Shown here: positions 24,368 through 41,200 of the stretch, piece by piece | How positions within the stretch are numbered: the stretch's first letter is position 1 | Layout of the letters: each line of letters starts with the position of its first letter | Source: Litomosoides sigmodontis | Taxonomy: Eukaryota > Nematoda > Chromadorea > Rhabditida > Onchocercidae | DNA length: 64,000 nucleotides | Reading direction: 5' to 3' | NCBI GenBank assembly: GCA_963070105.1 | Contig: OY718807.1 | Span: forward strand, 6,777,483 to 6,841,482 | Program-made: the position numbers and the translations under genes | The notes under the pieces: model-generated | Told to the model about the DNA's origin: nothing | What the model saw: only the letters and a program-made list of their open reading frames with translations | Database searches by the model: none

Positions 24368-26028
24368 TGGTGCCATTCCGGAATTGCAGTCGACGTATTC
24401 ATGTGTGGTAAGAAGACAAATGAGGAAACGAATATGGCTACCATATCTATCGATCTTCGCTGTTCTATTTCACTTCTGAATAAGGTGTTATCTTACTTGT
24501 CGACTACAAAAAAACCTCACAGGACCGACTTCATGTCTTAACATATATTCTTTAGATGAAGACAACGTCTTTTCTTCACTTTCCAAATATTTTTTTTGCT
24601 TTTGTATTTTTTTGTTTGTTGTTGCCACATCCAAGAGCTGGGATTTGGCATTCAATTTTAATTTTAAATAGTTCTAGTAGTAAATCTTTTTTATTTATTG
24701 ACTTTATAGTAATATAAGCAGGTGACATATTTTGGTAGTTTTGAATTTTTGATTTTCTAACTCTGCTATCGCTGTGTTTTGAATATGTTCTATGTTGATT
24801 TCATTCTTCATTGATCCTTCATGATTAGCGCTTTTCTTACTGTAGAAACATCATTTTCGTTGTGTTATAACGTCATGTATATTGTAAATTTTTGTATTAT
24901 GTGTTCTTTCATTACTGTTTTGTAACATAGCATATTGTTATCATTTTACATGTGATTTAAAACAGTGAAACAATAAGGCAAAATGGTGCGGTTCTTTAAC
25001 TCGCTGTAATCCATTCAAATCTCATTTTAAAAACTTTTCAATAAAAAAACCATCCTTGGCAGAGGAAGAATTTAATTTTAACAGGGAAAGGTGCTGTGCT
25101 GCATGTCATTTCCTTAAATTTTTACAACCCATTGGCTATGCACATTGGTTGAATGATCAGTAGCCTTTTTCTCTAGTCCACTAGTTCGTATATTAAAAAA
25201 CCAGGAGCTATATTGGCATCTGCGACTTCTGTTGAGGGGTTTTTTTCATGATAACAAGAGATTGCATAGTGTAATAGTTAAGTAGATTCTAGCAATTATT
25301 ACTGTAATATTTAAACGAAGACGGAAGTAACTCCCCTCTAACAGTCAAACTGAAAGGTGTCTATTACAGTTGCGAATCGAATAGGAAACTTAAAAGGAAG
25401 AAGTATGTGTGAGAAGAGAATGTATGTATTTTGCTGAAGAAAACAAATTCAGCGTAAGCCTTTATGAAACGGTAGATGGTAAGAAATGAATAATACAGTG
25501 GAGGATTTTGGAAAATAAAACCAATTTTTTCAGATTGAAATAACTTTACTTGATAAATGATATGAAGTACTGATTGATCTATGCATCCTATAAATATCAT
25601 TTGTTTCGTCGCTTGCAAATAAGTTACGGGCAGTGTTTTTAAAGCTCTCTGCTGCCATAAGCATCCAACTGAAATTCTTAATAGCTTCGTTTAATTTAAA
25701 TTCATTGAAATATTTGGAAATGATTATCACAAATATTCCGCCAGTAAGCGAGACATACATAGATTGCTCGCCTGCAAAATTAATCACAGCCAAGCTGAGG
25801 TCATTAGTTCCTCAACCTCATCAGCGTCAAGGAAATACCGTGGTAATGGGATTTCAGGTTTTTGAAGATTTATTCGCTATTTACGATGAATCCATGCAAG
25901 AATGACTTCCCGTAGATTATGTCAAACTTCCCAGATTATCATACGCATTTCAAATAGTACTGTAAATGTGTCAGCTTAATCAATGCTCTTGCCTTACCAG
26001 TGTTGCTTCACAAGGATAATAAAGCAGC
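24368..26028. other. GCC1 3' flank; no gene assigned
   Basis: After the GCC1 stop the sequence is T-rich and has no recognisable gene. Between 25530 and 25905 both strands carry moderate ORFs. Plus-strand 25633-25905 ends in a coding-like stretch (VVMGFQVFEDLFAIYDESMQE). The minus strand has an acceptor-like TTTTGCAG followed by an open hydrophobic segment. I cannot place either in a gene. Confidence 0.4.
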
Positions 26029-26032
26029 AAAA
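26029..26032 (-). terminator. Pol III termination T-run
   Basis: Four T residues on the minus strand lie four bases past the 3' end of the tRNA gene, as expected for RNA polymerase III termination. Confidence 0.6.
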
Positions 26033-26035
26033 CGC

Positions 26036-26108
26036 CGACCCTGGCAGGACTCGAACCTGCAATCTTCGCCTCCGGAGGGCGACGCCTTATCCATTAGGCC
26101 ACAGGGCC
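26036..26108 (-). tRNA. tRNA-Arg (anticodon CCG)
   Basis: The minus strand folds as a complete intronless 73-nt cloverleaf. The acceptor stem GGCCCTG pairs with CAGGGTC (one G-T pair), and G is the discriminator. The D arm is GCC..GGC. The anticodon stem TCGCC/GGCGA holds the loop CTCCGGA, giving anticodon CCG, which reads CGG (Arg). The T arm contains GGTTCGAGTCC, which is also the B box; the A box is TGGCCTAATGG. The 3' CCA is not encoded, as usual for eukaryotes. Confidence 0.95.
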
Positions 26109-26154
26109 TGTTTTGGCCAACTGCCCACTTTTAGATAGAAATATACTTTTTCTT

Positions 26155-26188
<34 letters not shown>

Positions 26189-27290
26189 CTTTTTATCTTT
26201 ATCTTCTTCTATTTAATTTAAACTGTCGGCGTTCACCAAAGCGAAAAGATGAGCATGATGAAAGGAGCTATTACTGCTCAGTTTCATCGATCCGTCATAT
26301 CGAAAATTTCAACATTGAATGTGAAAGAAAAAGTGAAAAACGATTGCAGTCAAAATAAGTTATTTCCGTGGAATATACTCTAAAAGCCATTGAACAACTT
26401 AAAAGATAAAATTTCAATAAAACCATAACTGATTAGTTAATTTAGATTAAAAATGCAAGAATAAGTAGTAATTTTATTAAAAAAAATTCCTTTTATGAGA
26501 ATGACCAATTCAATATACATATAAGCGCAATATTCTCATTTATTATTGATTCAACCATTTCATTTCCAATCATTTCATATTAATGTGATATAAATGAAAT
26601 TTATGGCTAATGAAATTTGATTTAGCTATTTGATCAGTGAAATATGGCGTTAATCTACTTCTATCATAGTACCGCCATTTTTAACCGCGCCATCTCCGTC
26701 CCTTTCCCTCTCCCTCTTTCTCTCTCCCTCTCCCTCTCTCTCTCTCTCTATGTTGCATACGCTAATGGATAGTTGTGGTGTACACTGATAAATGATTTCT
26801 CCTATGATAACAATCATACAGTTTACAATATTGCTGGAGAAGGCTGTCGTACGTACTTGACGATTTGTTAAATTAGATTACTTGCCTTTTTCTTTCCTTC
26901 GAAGCAATAGTATAGGTAAATAATAGGTGGTATAGGTAAGTAATCATTTTGTGCTATAATCGTTGGAGGCTAGGAACGAAGGAATTAAGCATATCTAGGA
27001 TTATAAGAAACAAAATTTCAGTTTCTTACAAAGTTCTCCTACTAGGATTTTTTTTAACAAAAGTATTTTACACTGTTAGAAATCAGTTGCATGTATATTC
27101 ATATATGGGTTTTAATTCAACTCATTCATATTGCTTTGTTAATTACTGAAATAAAAGTAAATTTCTGTTCAAAAAAAATTGTGTGGGCTCATTCATTACT
27201 GTAATTTATTTGTCTACCTGTGAGTTATTAGCTGTAATTAATTAGCGTTGTTTAATTTAGTGAGTGAAAAAAAAGGTAGTAGCAATTGCA
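26109..27290. other. Intergenic region upstream of the 14-3-3-like gene
   Basis: I see two pyrimidine microsatellites (TC tracts near 26154-26187 and 26709-26750) and no exon. An acceptor-like TTTAATTTAG ends at 27260, 30 bases before the next start codon, and may be a trans-splice site. Confidence 0.5.
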
Positions 27291-32001
<4,711 letters not shown>

Positions 32002-34580
32002 AATCTTCTCAAATTACGGAATGCAACAACCACTGTACCCTCACTTATTCTCACTTGTATCAACCACCCTCACTTATTGAAATTTCACTCGCAACAATTT
32101 CAATCAACCAGCCTATTTCATCAGTCTTTCACCAACCATCCATTTCAATTCAACTAATTTTGAGCAAATAACGACAGCACAACAATGAAACAACACCAAT
32201 CCATCCATTTTAAATCAACGGTACCATAAAATTCTTTTAAATAAGGAATGAATTACTAGAAAAAATTGTTCAGTAAGAAAACATTAGAGATTGAAGAATT
32301 AAAAACATCTAGCTCATAATTCTGATTTATCAGCAAGTGAAGTATTTTCTGACAATCAGTAAATTTACTTAGCATTTAAGACGCTCGCGTTCTTACGTGA
32401 AGTGCAATTCTCAGGCGCATTTTTGACAAGTAGGAGAGTGATGTTAAAAAGTATAGTGTGTAGATAAAAGCTAAAAGAAGAATGCGATGTGAATAATGCT
32501 TATTAGCTAATTAATGATTATGACTTAGTTGAAATCGAAATGGCAATAAGACGTTGAAGTTCGCGTAGAGTGATAACAGAGTGAAAGTAAAATGAAAATT
32601 CCTCCGAATTCGGTGTTCCCTTAACTTCTCACTGATTTCAGATTTCAGATGGGATATGAATTATGAAGTTGAATTAATTTAACAGCAATGATTTGCAGAA
32701 ACTCAACAGTTCACCTCACTTAGCCACTTTTCGTTTTGTCGTTCAGCTCGATGAAATTTACTCATTGTAGCACGCCTGTATATCTTGCTTGTTCCATATC
32801 CCTCCACCTAATTCTTCTCCTACAACGTCACCTCTAATTTCTATGTTTGATAAAACTTTACCGCTCTTATCACTTACCTTTTTTTCTTTCATTGAATGAT
32901 ATGATTCAGATGAACTTGGAGTATTTAAAAAAAAAAAGAGATATTTAAGAAAGCTTGTTGCATCGCACTTGTGAAGTTATTATTTTGAGTGACAAAATAC
33001 AAGCTTATCGTAGAATTAAATTGTATAATCTATGTCATTCACATTTTTGAAAATTGATAAATTGTCCTCTTCAAATGTCTTTGCATCAAAGTTTGTTTGT
33101 TTCTTCTTATTTTGTTAAAATTGAAATTGAAATTGAAAGGAAAGCATGAAGAAATAACAAGGACGTGTGAATCCATCGGTAGCGTGCAAGCTATGTGAAA
33201 TTTTGATGATGGATAGTTGCATAGATAGTTACGTAAAATTTGCAATAACTTCACCACAGATCATTATTGCATGCGGTGAATCTGAAAGGTGAATCTGACA
33301 TACGTGTATCTTCGTGAATTTAAACGAACGAATGTTTTTCGTGTGAAATATTAAATAATTTTTCAAACATTCAGTTTGCTTCACCGGCTAAGCGTTATTT
33401 GAGCTAGCATGCAGTTGAAGCTCATTACCAAGCATTTCGATAGTGCTGAGTAATTGAGTAATATTGTCCAGCGTAACACGTTTCATCCTGCAATTTAATC
33501 CATTTATTCCTTAAAAAACAGTGAGAACGCTATTAAAACAGTTAATTTAAATCGTTTAAAAAGAGTTTAAAATTTTTAGCACCTAAAAGTGTTGTAGGAA
33601 TTGATCAACTTTGCCACTCCTATACATTTACGGCTCTCTGTTTCTCTTGAAATATTTTCAACCTTAAATTTCAACTTCATACTACTGAATCATAACGTAT
33701 CTTTTTGACTGATTTTTATTAATGAGAAACTTAAAAATTATCCATGTGAAGTGATTGGTGACGAAAGGGAGTATTGAGTAAATAAAATTATGAATTGTTT
33801 TCTTCGTTTCCTAAGATTCTTAAGATGTTTCATGAAGTGACTGTGCTGCTATGTTATGAGTTCAAAAGTGTGAAATTTGCATATTTTGTAGGTTCAACAC
33901 TTTTCTTCAGTTAACAAATAAAAAATGAATTTCTAAATGATTTGTATTATTTTATTTGCCAGTTTGTGAACAGGAAGGCTTGTCTTACTTCCACTAAGCT
34001 CCTATAATGGCTAATATTCCGTATGTTTGCTTTTAATTTTAAAATTTGCTAAAACAACAGAACTATAATTAGGCTGGTTACGCCCTTTTTTCAAACCAAA
34101 AAAATGGAATGTTCAGTTACGGCATTTTTAGCTTTAAATTAGCGAATGATAAAAATTGCGTTTATTTGCTCTAATTTCGGCCATTTATTTATTTTAGCAT
34201 TATTTAGCAAAATTTAATTGGCAAAAATTATTGCCAGAAAGTTGAATTCTTTTTTGTTGCGAAGTTGCAAAAAAAATTGCAGAGCTTATTCTGATGTGGT
34301 CAATGAGAGAGCCTTGGAAATTTATGACTTGTCGTCGTCACTCAGACAGTCATCAAACTATGAAGTTGTGACAATTGACAAAGAATGGTACTTCTGGAAA
34401 TTCTAATCGAAACACCCTTATATGTTCTTAAATAATCCAGTCATACATCCCAAAAAGTTAAATTTTACACTCTTAAACTAGCACACTTAAGTCTACTATT
34501 TCAGATAGAGTTGAAATTTTTAAAATAATATGAATAATGAATATATGTTGTTGCCATTGACAAGATCGGCAGAATTTTAG
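32002..34580. other. 3' flank and intergenic region; no gene recognised
   Basis: There is no supported exon here. An open stretch at 34218-34406 ends at a phase-2 GT (GAATG|GTACTT) that would fit the next MSP-like exon at 34581, but it has no in-frame ATG and does not resemble the first exon of the neighbouring copy, so I leave it out. Confidence 0.4.
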
Positions 34581-35062
34581 CACTGTTAAATTTGCATGTG
34601 AATTGAACAACAATCGAGTTGCGCATATTCTACTCTTACTAATTAACGATACTCCAAGTTTGCTAGAATGGAAGTTGCATTGTACGACAGCGGCAATTAC
34701 AGTAACATTTTTTGTGAATGAATTACAATAATTGAATTAATTGGATTCAGTTGGTGTCTTAAAAATGGGTGGAAAAGAGATTGCTTCATTTTTTCCTATC
34801 AAACGAGAAATCAAAAATTTTTGGAAAAGTTGTGAAGCTTAATTGATGGAAGTTGAAAATGAAATTTGTTAAGGCATTTCCATCTTGTAATGGGCAAATT
34901 GCTTCCTACCACGAAGAGAAATGCATATTATCATGGATTCGTCCGAATTACATCGAAACGTGGGAGCAGATGGAATCTGCTAAATTACTCTTTTCACTTC
35001 AGCTTTTCACAAACAATGATAAGTTCATCGGATCAGCTGATATTAAACTTTCAGGTTATTAA
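34581..35062 (+). CDS. MSP/PapD-fold protein, copy 1, 5' exon not found
   Basis: Two exons are visible: 34581-34701 (121 bases, phase 1 in, 0 out) and 34874-35062 with a TAA stop. Their lengths and phases match the corresponding exons of copy 2 at 35704-35824 and 35893-36087. Shared landmarks include KCILSW, an aromatic-rich TWxxxESAKLL segment and the ELN..V/LVN..W..K strand pattern of the major sperm protein fold. The acceptor of the second exon is TTAAG rather than CAG, and no first exon with an ATG can be matched to copy 2. It is therefore either a gene with a diverged 5' end or a decaying duplicate. MSP-fold proteins in nematodes include sperm cytoskeletal proteins and VAP-type adaptors. 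This one is too diverged to assign. Confidence 0.55.
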
Positions 35063-35426
35063 CTTTCACACTTCTTCCCACTCCACTCAGCTAGCATCTA
35101 AAATTTTCACAATATGCTTTAGGTGTAAGCGGATTGCTGAGAAAAAAGTTGTGGAACTGAAGTTGGACGAATTACTTCAGAATTTTTGAAAATTACCTAA
35201 CAACGATTGCCTTGCAGCACAACTGGACGTGAATGTATTTTGCACATCAGAGAATCCACCGATACACAACCTAATATTTGGATCTGAGAAAACAGTAGCA
35301 TTAAATCACGCCGAGTCACAGCTATCGTTGCAAACGGCACGCGTTGCAGCCATTTTTTTTTTGCCACAATTAAAAAATTTTTTTATTCCAACCAAAAATA
35401 AACTTAAAAATAGATAAAATTTAAAA
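35063..35426 (+). other. Spacer between the two MSP-like genes with an unexplained open stretch
   Basis: Frames after an acceptor-like CCTTGCAG at 35218 stay open for about 65 codons (VNVFCTSENPPIHNLIFG..., then SQLSLQTARVAAI) and end at a stop just before the next ATG. The composition looks partly coding, but I recognise no family and find no start. Confidence 0.25.
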
Positions 35427-36087
35427 ATGAGCGTCGAATTTCAAGAACTCACAAAATATATTGAATTTCATAATTGTAATGGCAGTGAGCTGTTGCTATC
35501 GGATAAATTAACACCACAACATTCGTACGTTTTAAGCTCATTCTTTGTTTTAACATTTACTTGTTGTTTTATTACACAATTGATTAAAAACTTCACCTTG
35601 CAAGTTTTAATTTCAGATACTTTTAAGTGATTCATTAAGGAAGGCGATGTTTGCATTAGCATTTTAAATAAGGTACGGAAGAGAGAATAAATTGCGTTTG
35701 CAGTGCAATCAATTTTGCGCTTAATCGCTCGGATGAAAACGTTGCGTACGCTGAACTCGAACTTGTCAACAATAGCATACGACAGATTGTTTGGAAATTA
35801 AAGACGAATGACAAGTGCATTACAGTAAGTTGAAAATATTGACAAATTTTTTTGCTATAAAAGTTTAAATCTGTTAAATTCTTTATTAACAGGCCTTGCC
35901 GAGTGGCAGTGGACTGATACCGGCGCTTCGAAGTGTCAAATGCATCCTTTCATGGCAACTTCCGAAACAACGTCAAACGTGGGATACGGTTGAGTCTGCC
36001 AAACTGCTCATATTCATTCGAATCTACACGGAAACGGGGAAACTTCTTGCTAAGGATATTACAAAATATATCGGTAAAGAGCGTTAA
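35427..36087 (+). CDS. MSP/PapD-fold protein, copy 2
   Basis: Three exons (35427-35524, 35704-35824, 35893-36087) join in phase 2/1 and 0/0 to give 137 residues, close to the 127 of classical MSP. After about 30 N-terminal residues (MSVEFQELTKYIEFHN...) the sequence follows the MSP strand pattern: a hydrophobic start at AINFALNRSD, then AYAELELVNNSIRQIVWKLKT (compare the family's Ig-like N-terminal strands ending in a WKIKT motif), a PSGSGLIPAL turn and KCILSW. It lies 0.36 kb after its sister copy on the same strand, so they are tandem duplicates. There is no membrane segment or signal peptide, and it is expected to be cytosolic. Assignment to the MSP superfamily rests on pattern and the conserved Trp-Lys positions. 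The role is unknown, and sperm expression would be the first guess. Confidence 0.7.
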
Positions 36088-36238
36088 CCTTCAGAATTTA
36101 AAATTTTGTAAATAAATAATCCGACGACGTTGAAGGACGAAAAAGTGAATTAGTAGTTTGAGTTTACTCAAAAGACCAAATTTAAATTCGTTAGTTTTAA
36201 AATATTAAAATAATATTTTTACACGTAGTATTCTCGAG

Positions 36239-36889
36239 ATGAATTTAGTAAAACCAAGTATGGATTATATTTGCACGCTGGACGACGTTCCTACTCATCA
36301 GATCTTTCTCATATCAGAAAAATTACGTTTTCAAAGTAAAGCGAATTCACCGATCCGAAGGCTTACATCTGAAAAGGAGTGAGAGATTTGTTTGCTTCTA
36401 TTCATTTTTAAATTTATTAAATGTTAATAATTATTTATAGGAATCAAAAAAAATTGAAATATTATTTTTCACTCTAATTCTTGCTATTTATCAATTCCCA
36501 CCGTGACTTTTTTTGCATTAGGAAATGAGTTTTAAGTGATTTCAATTACTTTTTTTCTACCATGCATCACAGAACTTTATTGAATGCAACTTCCGGTCAA
36601 CAACATAGGTGTTTCCGGAATGTCTAAAGTGGGAAAAAACATGCATGCATTTAACTTACGCCTATTTTAAAATTACAGTTAAATGACGTAATTGTGGTGA
36701 TATTTAAGGATGGCTCATGCACGTACAATTCCCATCACCGTAACGAAGGTGGGAAGCAGCAGTGGAATATCGGCAGCGGAAGAATGTGCTGATAGTGAAA
36801 TAGTTTGGAAGACTGGTGTGATTTGCTGTGTGACGGTAATGTCATTTCTGATCTTTAAGGTACTGTACGAAAATGAGATATATTTTTGA
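36239..36889 (+). CDS. Small protein with C-terminal hydrophobic segment, unrecognised
   Basis: A two-exon model: 36239-36378 (MNLVKPSMDYICTLDDVPTH..., donor GTGAGA in phase 2) and 36709-36889 (acceptor TTTAAG, TGA stop), giving 106 residues. The last part, WKTGVICCVTVMSFLIFKVL followed by YENEIYF, resembles a single membrane anchor near the C-terminus. The second exon could also be translated alone from its ATG at 36710 (59 residues), or it could splice again at AAG|GTACTG. It follows the MSP-like pair on the same strand by 150 bases. I recognise no family. The acceptor is weak and the model is tentative. Confidence 0.35.
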
Positions 36890-38220
36890 ATAGGTCACGT
36901 GCGTGAAACGATTGCTTAACAAAATGCTCACGATTTGCCACTTAGTGATGTGATTGATATATTAAGAATTTATCACGGAGCTTAAAGTAATCGCAATTTT
37001 TCTCGATCAATCTCATCATTATTTTGCTTTAATCAATTCTAAGCTATCTTTAGAATCAGTAAGATTAGTTGATATCATTGCTTGCTTGACATTACAGGTA
37101 GATAAATGTATGGCTACTTTATTAATCACTAGCAGTTTCATTTTAATCAATTAATTTAGCATAAAATTTCATCTCTCCTTGACTTGCTAAGGTACGCTTG
37201 CTAACCCGTGTTAGTCACTTATCAGTAACATCGAATAATAAATATCATGTGAGAAAATCCAACGATAACATCGATCAGACAATTGTAAGTAAATCGATGC
37301 ATCGCAATATTAGATGATAAATGCTATAAGATTATACTCGGCGTTACATGCAGCGTGTTTCAAAGTTCAAGAAAGTTTTGAACTAAACGAATGATCAATT
37401 ATTAATTAGTGAATGATTAGAAGTACAACACCTATCATAAATGCATCCATCCATCCCAATGAATATGATGATATAAAGCGTTAAGCGTGTCGAATGTAGT
37501 TAGCAAAAATATCAAAGGAATTACCGATCATCAGTGTACGACGTTTGCGCTGTAATGTTTCAAATGCTGCTGGACAACATGATTTTAGTGTTGTGTTGTT
37601 ATAGTCTCCTTAAAACTTTGAAAAAAAGGCATGATGAACTTGAAATGTTCGGGAAGGACGAGCGAATGACATCAATCAAGAATTGATATATGCGACTATT
37701 CGAGTGAGATGGCAGTGGAAATTAGTACAGTAACACAAAATTTTAGAGTCACAAGTCATTTCTATATGACATTTTCAACAAATTTCCTTCCTATACAATC
37801 CGTCAACTCTGTGGTTGCCAAATACTGTTATTTTGCTTGTAATTAGTCACCGAGTCACTCATCACGTTATGCATCAAAAAGCAGAAAAGATATTAGCTTT
37901 TTGGAGTTGCCAAGACACAAATTCATATTTTTATGATATTTCAATAAAAACAGAAATGGAAAACAAGCAACATGATGAATTAGTGACTTGAAACACTTTG
38001 ATTGAATTAAAATTTATACTTTAACCTGATAATCAGTTCATAGTTGAATGCTCATTACTCATCAAACATATTCAGTGAATAGTTGATCATATGAATGCAA
38101 ACAGTGATTGTAATGTAAAGGAAGTAGTGTCAAACGGTTAACAGCACGTTATCAAACCCGTCAGGAGAAGAAAGATAATATAAACTTGATGAATTTTTCA
38201 TCATAATTACTCTATCATTA
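36890..38220. other. Intergenic region between convergent genes; nothing recognised
   Basis: AT-rich sequence without supported exons, between the plus-strand small gene and the 3' end of the minus-strand Crumbs gene. It presumably holds both 3' UTRs. Confidence 0.5.
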
Positions 38221-41200
38221 CTATATCAATCTCTCTTCAGGTGGAGATTTGAGTATTGAATTCATCTGAAACAAGGAAAACTTTACCGGTGGAATGTGAA
38301 ATACTTTTATATAACATAAGTAATATTTTGCATATTCCGCTTTTCTCTACTATTTATGATCACTGTTTTAAGATACATTAATTCATTTCATACTTTTAAA
38401 TTACACTTTTTTGGTTCGCTACTTAAAATTGAAATTAAAAGAGTAATAAAGCTAAAGAATAAGTTTAAACCTAACCGGCATTCGTGAAATACTAATTTCA
38501 TGATGTGATGGACTGTAAGTACCCTGAGTTGCACGTCGTCCACGAATCATTGCTGCTGCGAATAATGCGAAACCAATAATAAGTAATGCTACCAGGAGGG
38601 CTAATATTGGTCCAGCTATGTATCCCAGTGAAACAGACCTAAAGCCTTATAGCATAACATAACAAAAAATAAATAAATTTAGAACTGTTTTCACAATCAT
38701 TGTTGTTCAGCAATTCATTCAAGCAAATTAAATAATACAAAAAGTGCCTCGTAAAAGTTAATATTTTTTCTTAAATATATTGTAACTATGTATAAATTAT
38801 AATAAATTTCATGTGCCTTGCTGGCAATCATTAATGGTATTAAGGGAATCAATTAGCACCTTCTCTTCTCTATTAAATGAATACAACGTTCTCCACCATA
38901 ACCAAATTCACATTTGCATTCATAACTTGCTTCCTCTCTATTATTCTTTATGCTAACTGCAGGATGCACGCATACACCATGCACGCAGTCATGTCTTGTT
39001 CGATTTAAGCCATCCGGAATGCATGGATCTTCCACAGTGCACTGCTTTCCAATATATCCTAGAATATATCATCAAAAATCAATCCCTACATTTCGATATC
39101 TGTTTACACTCATTTTATAGTTAAATGAACTAACCGACATCACAAATACAATCGTAGGAGCCGATTAAATTGATGCATCTACCGTAAACACAAATACCCA
39201 GGACACATTCATTGACATCTTCGGTACAATTGATACCTTGATAACCTGTACCATCACAATTACATTCATATCCATTTATGCGATCCATACAACGTCCACC
39301 GTTCTGGCACACTTCACTTGCACAATCGTCAATGTTCACTGAACACGTCTCCCCTTCAATCAAACAACGTTTACGTTGCAACGCACATTTTGGTGCAAAG
39401 TCGAAATGGAAATGCTAATGATATGGTTTTATACTCAAAAATTACTAAAAATACTTTTCACAAAACTATTTATCATTCGACAATATCAGAAATTTCTAAC
39501 GAAAAAACTTTGTAATAATTATTTGTAGGAATTCACTGATAATTATTTGTAGGAATTCAAAAGAATATTTTAAGAAAGCATCAGAAAAATTTTCAACTGT
39601 CGTCTTCAAGAAATATAAATTAGTAGCTTCGCCCATTCAGCAATGCTAACTGCACAAATTTCTTGTACTACTCATTATAATTAAATAACCTGTGAAGCCA
39701 GGTAAGCATGAGCAACTGAAGCCACCAATAAATCCCTGGCAGGTAGCACCATTCTTACATGGATTTGGACTACAGTAATCAATCACAGTATCACATACAT
39801 CACCGGTATAACCCTCTTTGCAGACGCATGAATGTGTTGTTGCTCCTTGCTGTATGCAATCACCGTTAGCACCACATGGTTCCTGCACACAACTTCCCAC
39901 TGTTTCACAGTGATCGCCTAAGATTTCAAAATTTGTCACCAACAAAGAAATGAACTTGTACTTTACATTTCATTGAGATATTTCCAGGAAGCTCTTCCAG
40001 TGATTAATGAAGGAACTACTAATGAAGGAGGTCCCTCATTTATGAAATAACATTTCGAGTGAAGCGTAGCAATAATAATAATAAGCAAACCTAAATAATA
40101 GCTACCGCAGCTACATTGATACGACCCAGGTGTATTGGTGCAATTACCATCATTTTCACAAGGAAATCGCATACATTCATTAACATCAACATCACACTGC
40201 TCGCCGTTCCAACCTGATTCACAGTCACACAGGAAATTATCTCCAACCGTTCTGCACTGCCCATGTATACAAGGTAAAGTACTACAATAATCCTTTATTT
40301 CATCACAAATTCGACCTGGAAGTGTAAATAACGAATAATAATGCTGGGAATCACTTTGTAAAAAAGCAATTTCTACATTATATATCTGTTAAAATCACAT
40401 AATTAACAAATAACACTAATTCATTTAAATAAAGTTAGAAATAACGCTATTATGAAAAAGTTTAACTATGCGTTTTTCTTTCTCTTTCATGCATTATTTA
40501 CACCTTCTTTTAGTAAACGAAAAATTTCGAACATAAATGTAATTTAATCATGCCTTACAACAATTTTGATTACATTCAACTTAATGACCCGAGGTAGAAT
40601 ATAAATACTTTTTCCTTAATTTGTCATGCTGCCTTTTTTTAAAAAAAAAAAGGAATTAGGAGCTTTGAAATTAAATGACTACCTTTATAGCCATTAGCGC
40701 ATACGCATTTAAAATTGCCATCTTTTGACAAACACGTTGCTCCATTTTTGCATGGATTTAACTCACACATATCTTTTTGTATATCACAAAGAATACCATC
40801 AAAACCAGGCGGACACTCACATTTAAATATATCCTTAAAAAAAATTTACTTACATTTCAATAATAGCTGGAATATTAAAAAATTTTCTTACAAAATTTTT
40901 TCTTATTTTTTGATAACGTTACATCCACTTCAGTGAATTCAATTAAAATCCATCTTCTCTTCCATTATTATTTCCTCCTTAATCTTAGATGACTCGCGTC
41001 TTCAAGTAGAGATGCGTGATATCTAACCTGAACTATCGTACAGTTCGCTCCATTTTCACATGGCGAAGGAATACAGTTTGACGATTTCTACAAAAATAAA
41101 AAATAAAAGGGTCCCTTAATTAATTGCTATATTAATTGATCAATTGAAAAGCTTTTACTATGAAATGTATATGAAATCATACAAGTGCCTGACAATGCGA

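Noticed and set aside
39354..39414. Longer start for the Crumbs exon at the acceptor CATTAG before 39414
   Set aside because: The phase does not match the preceding exon and it inserts non-EGF sequence; the acceptor before 39353 gives a normal EGF spacing (FTGETCSVNIDDC).
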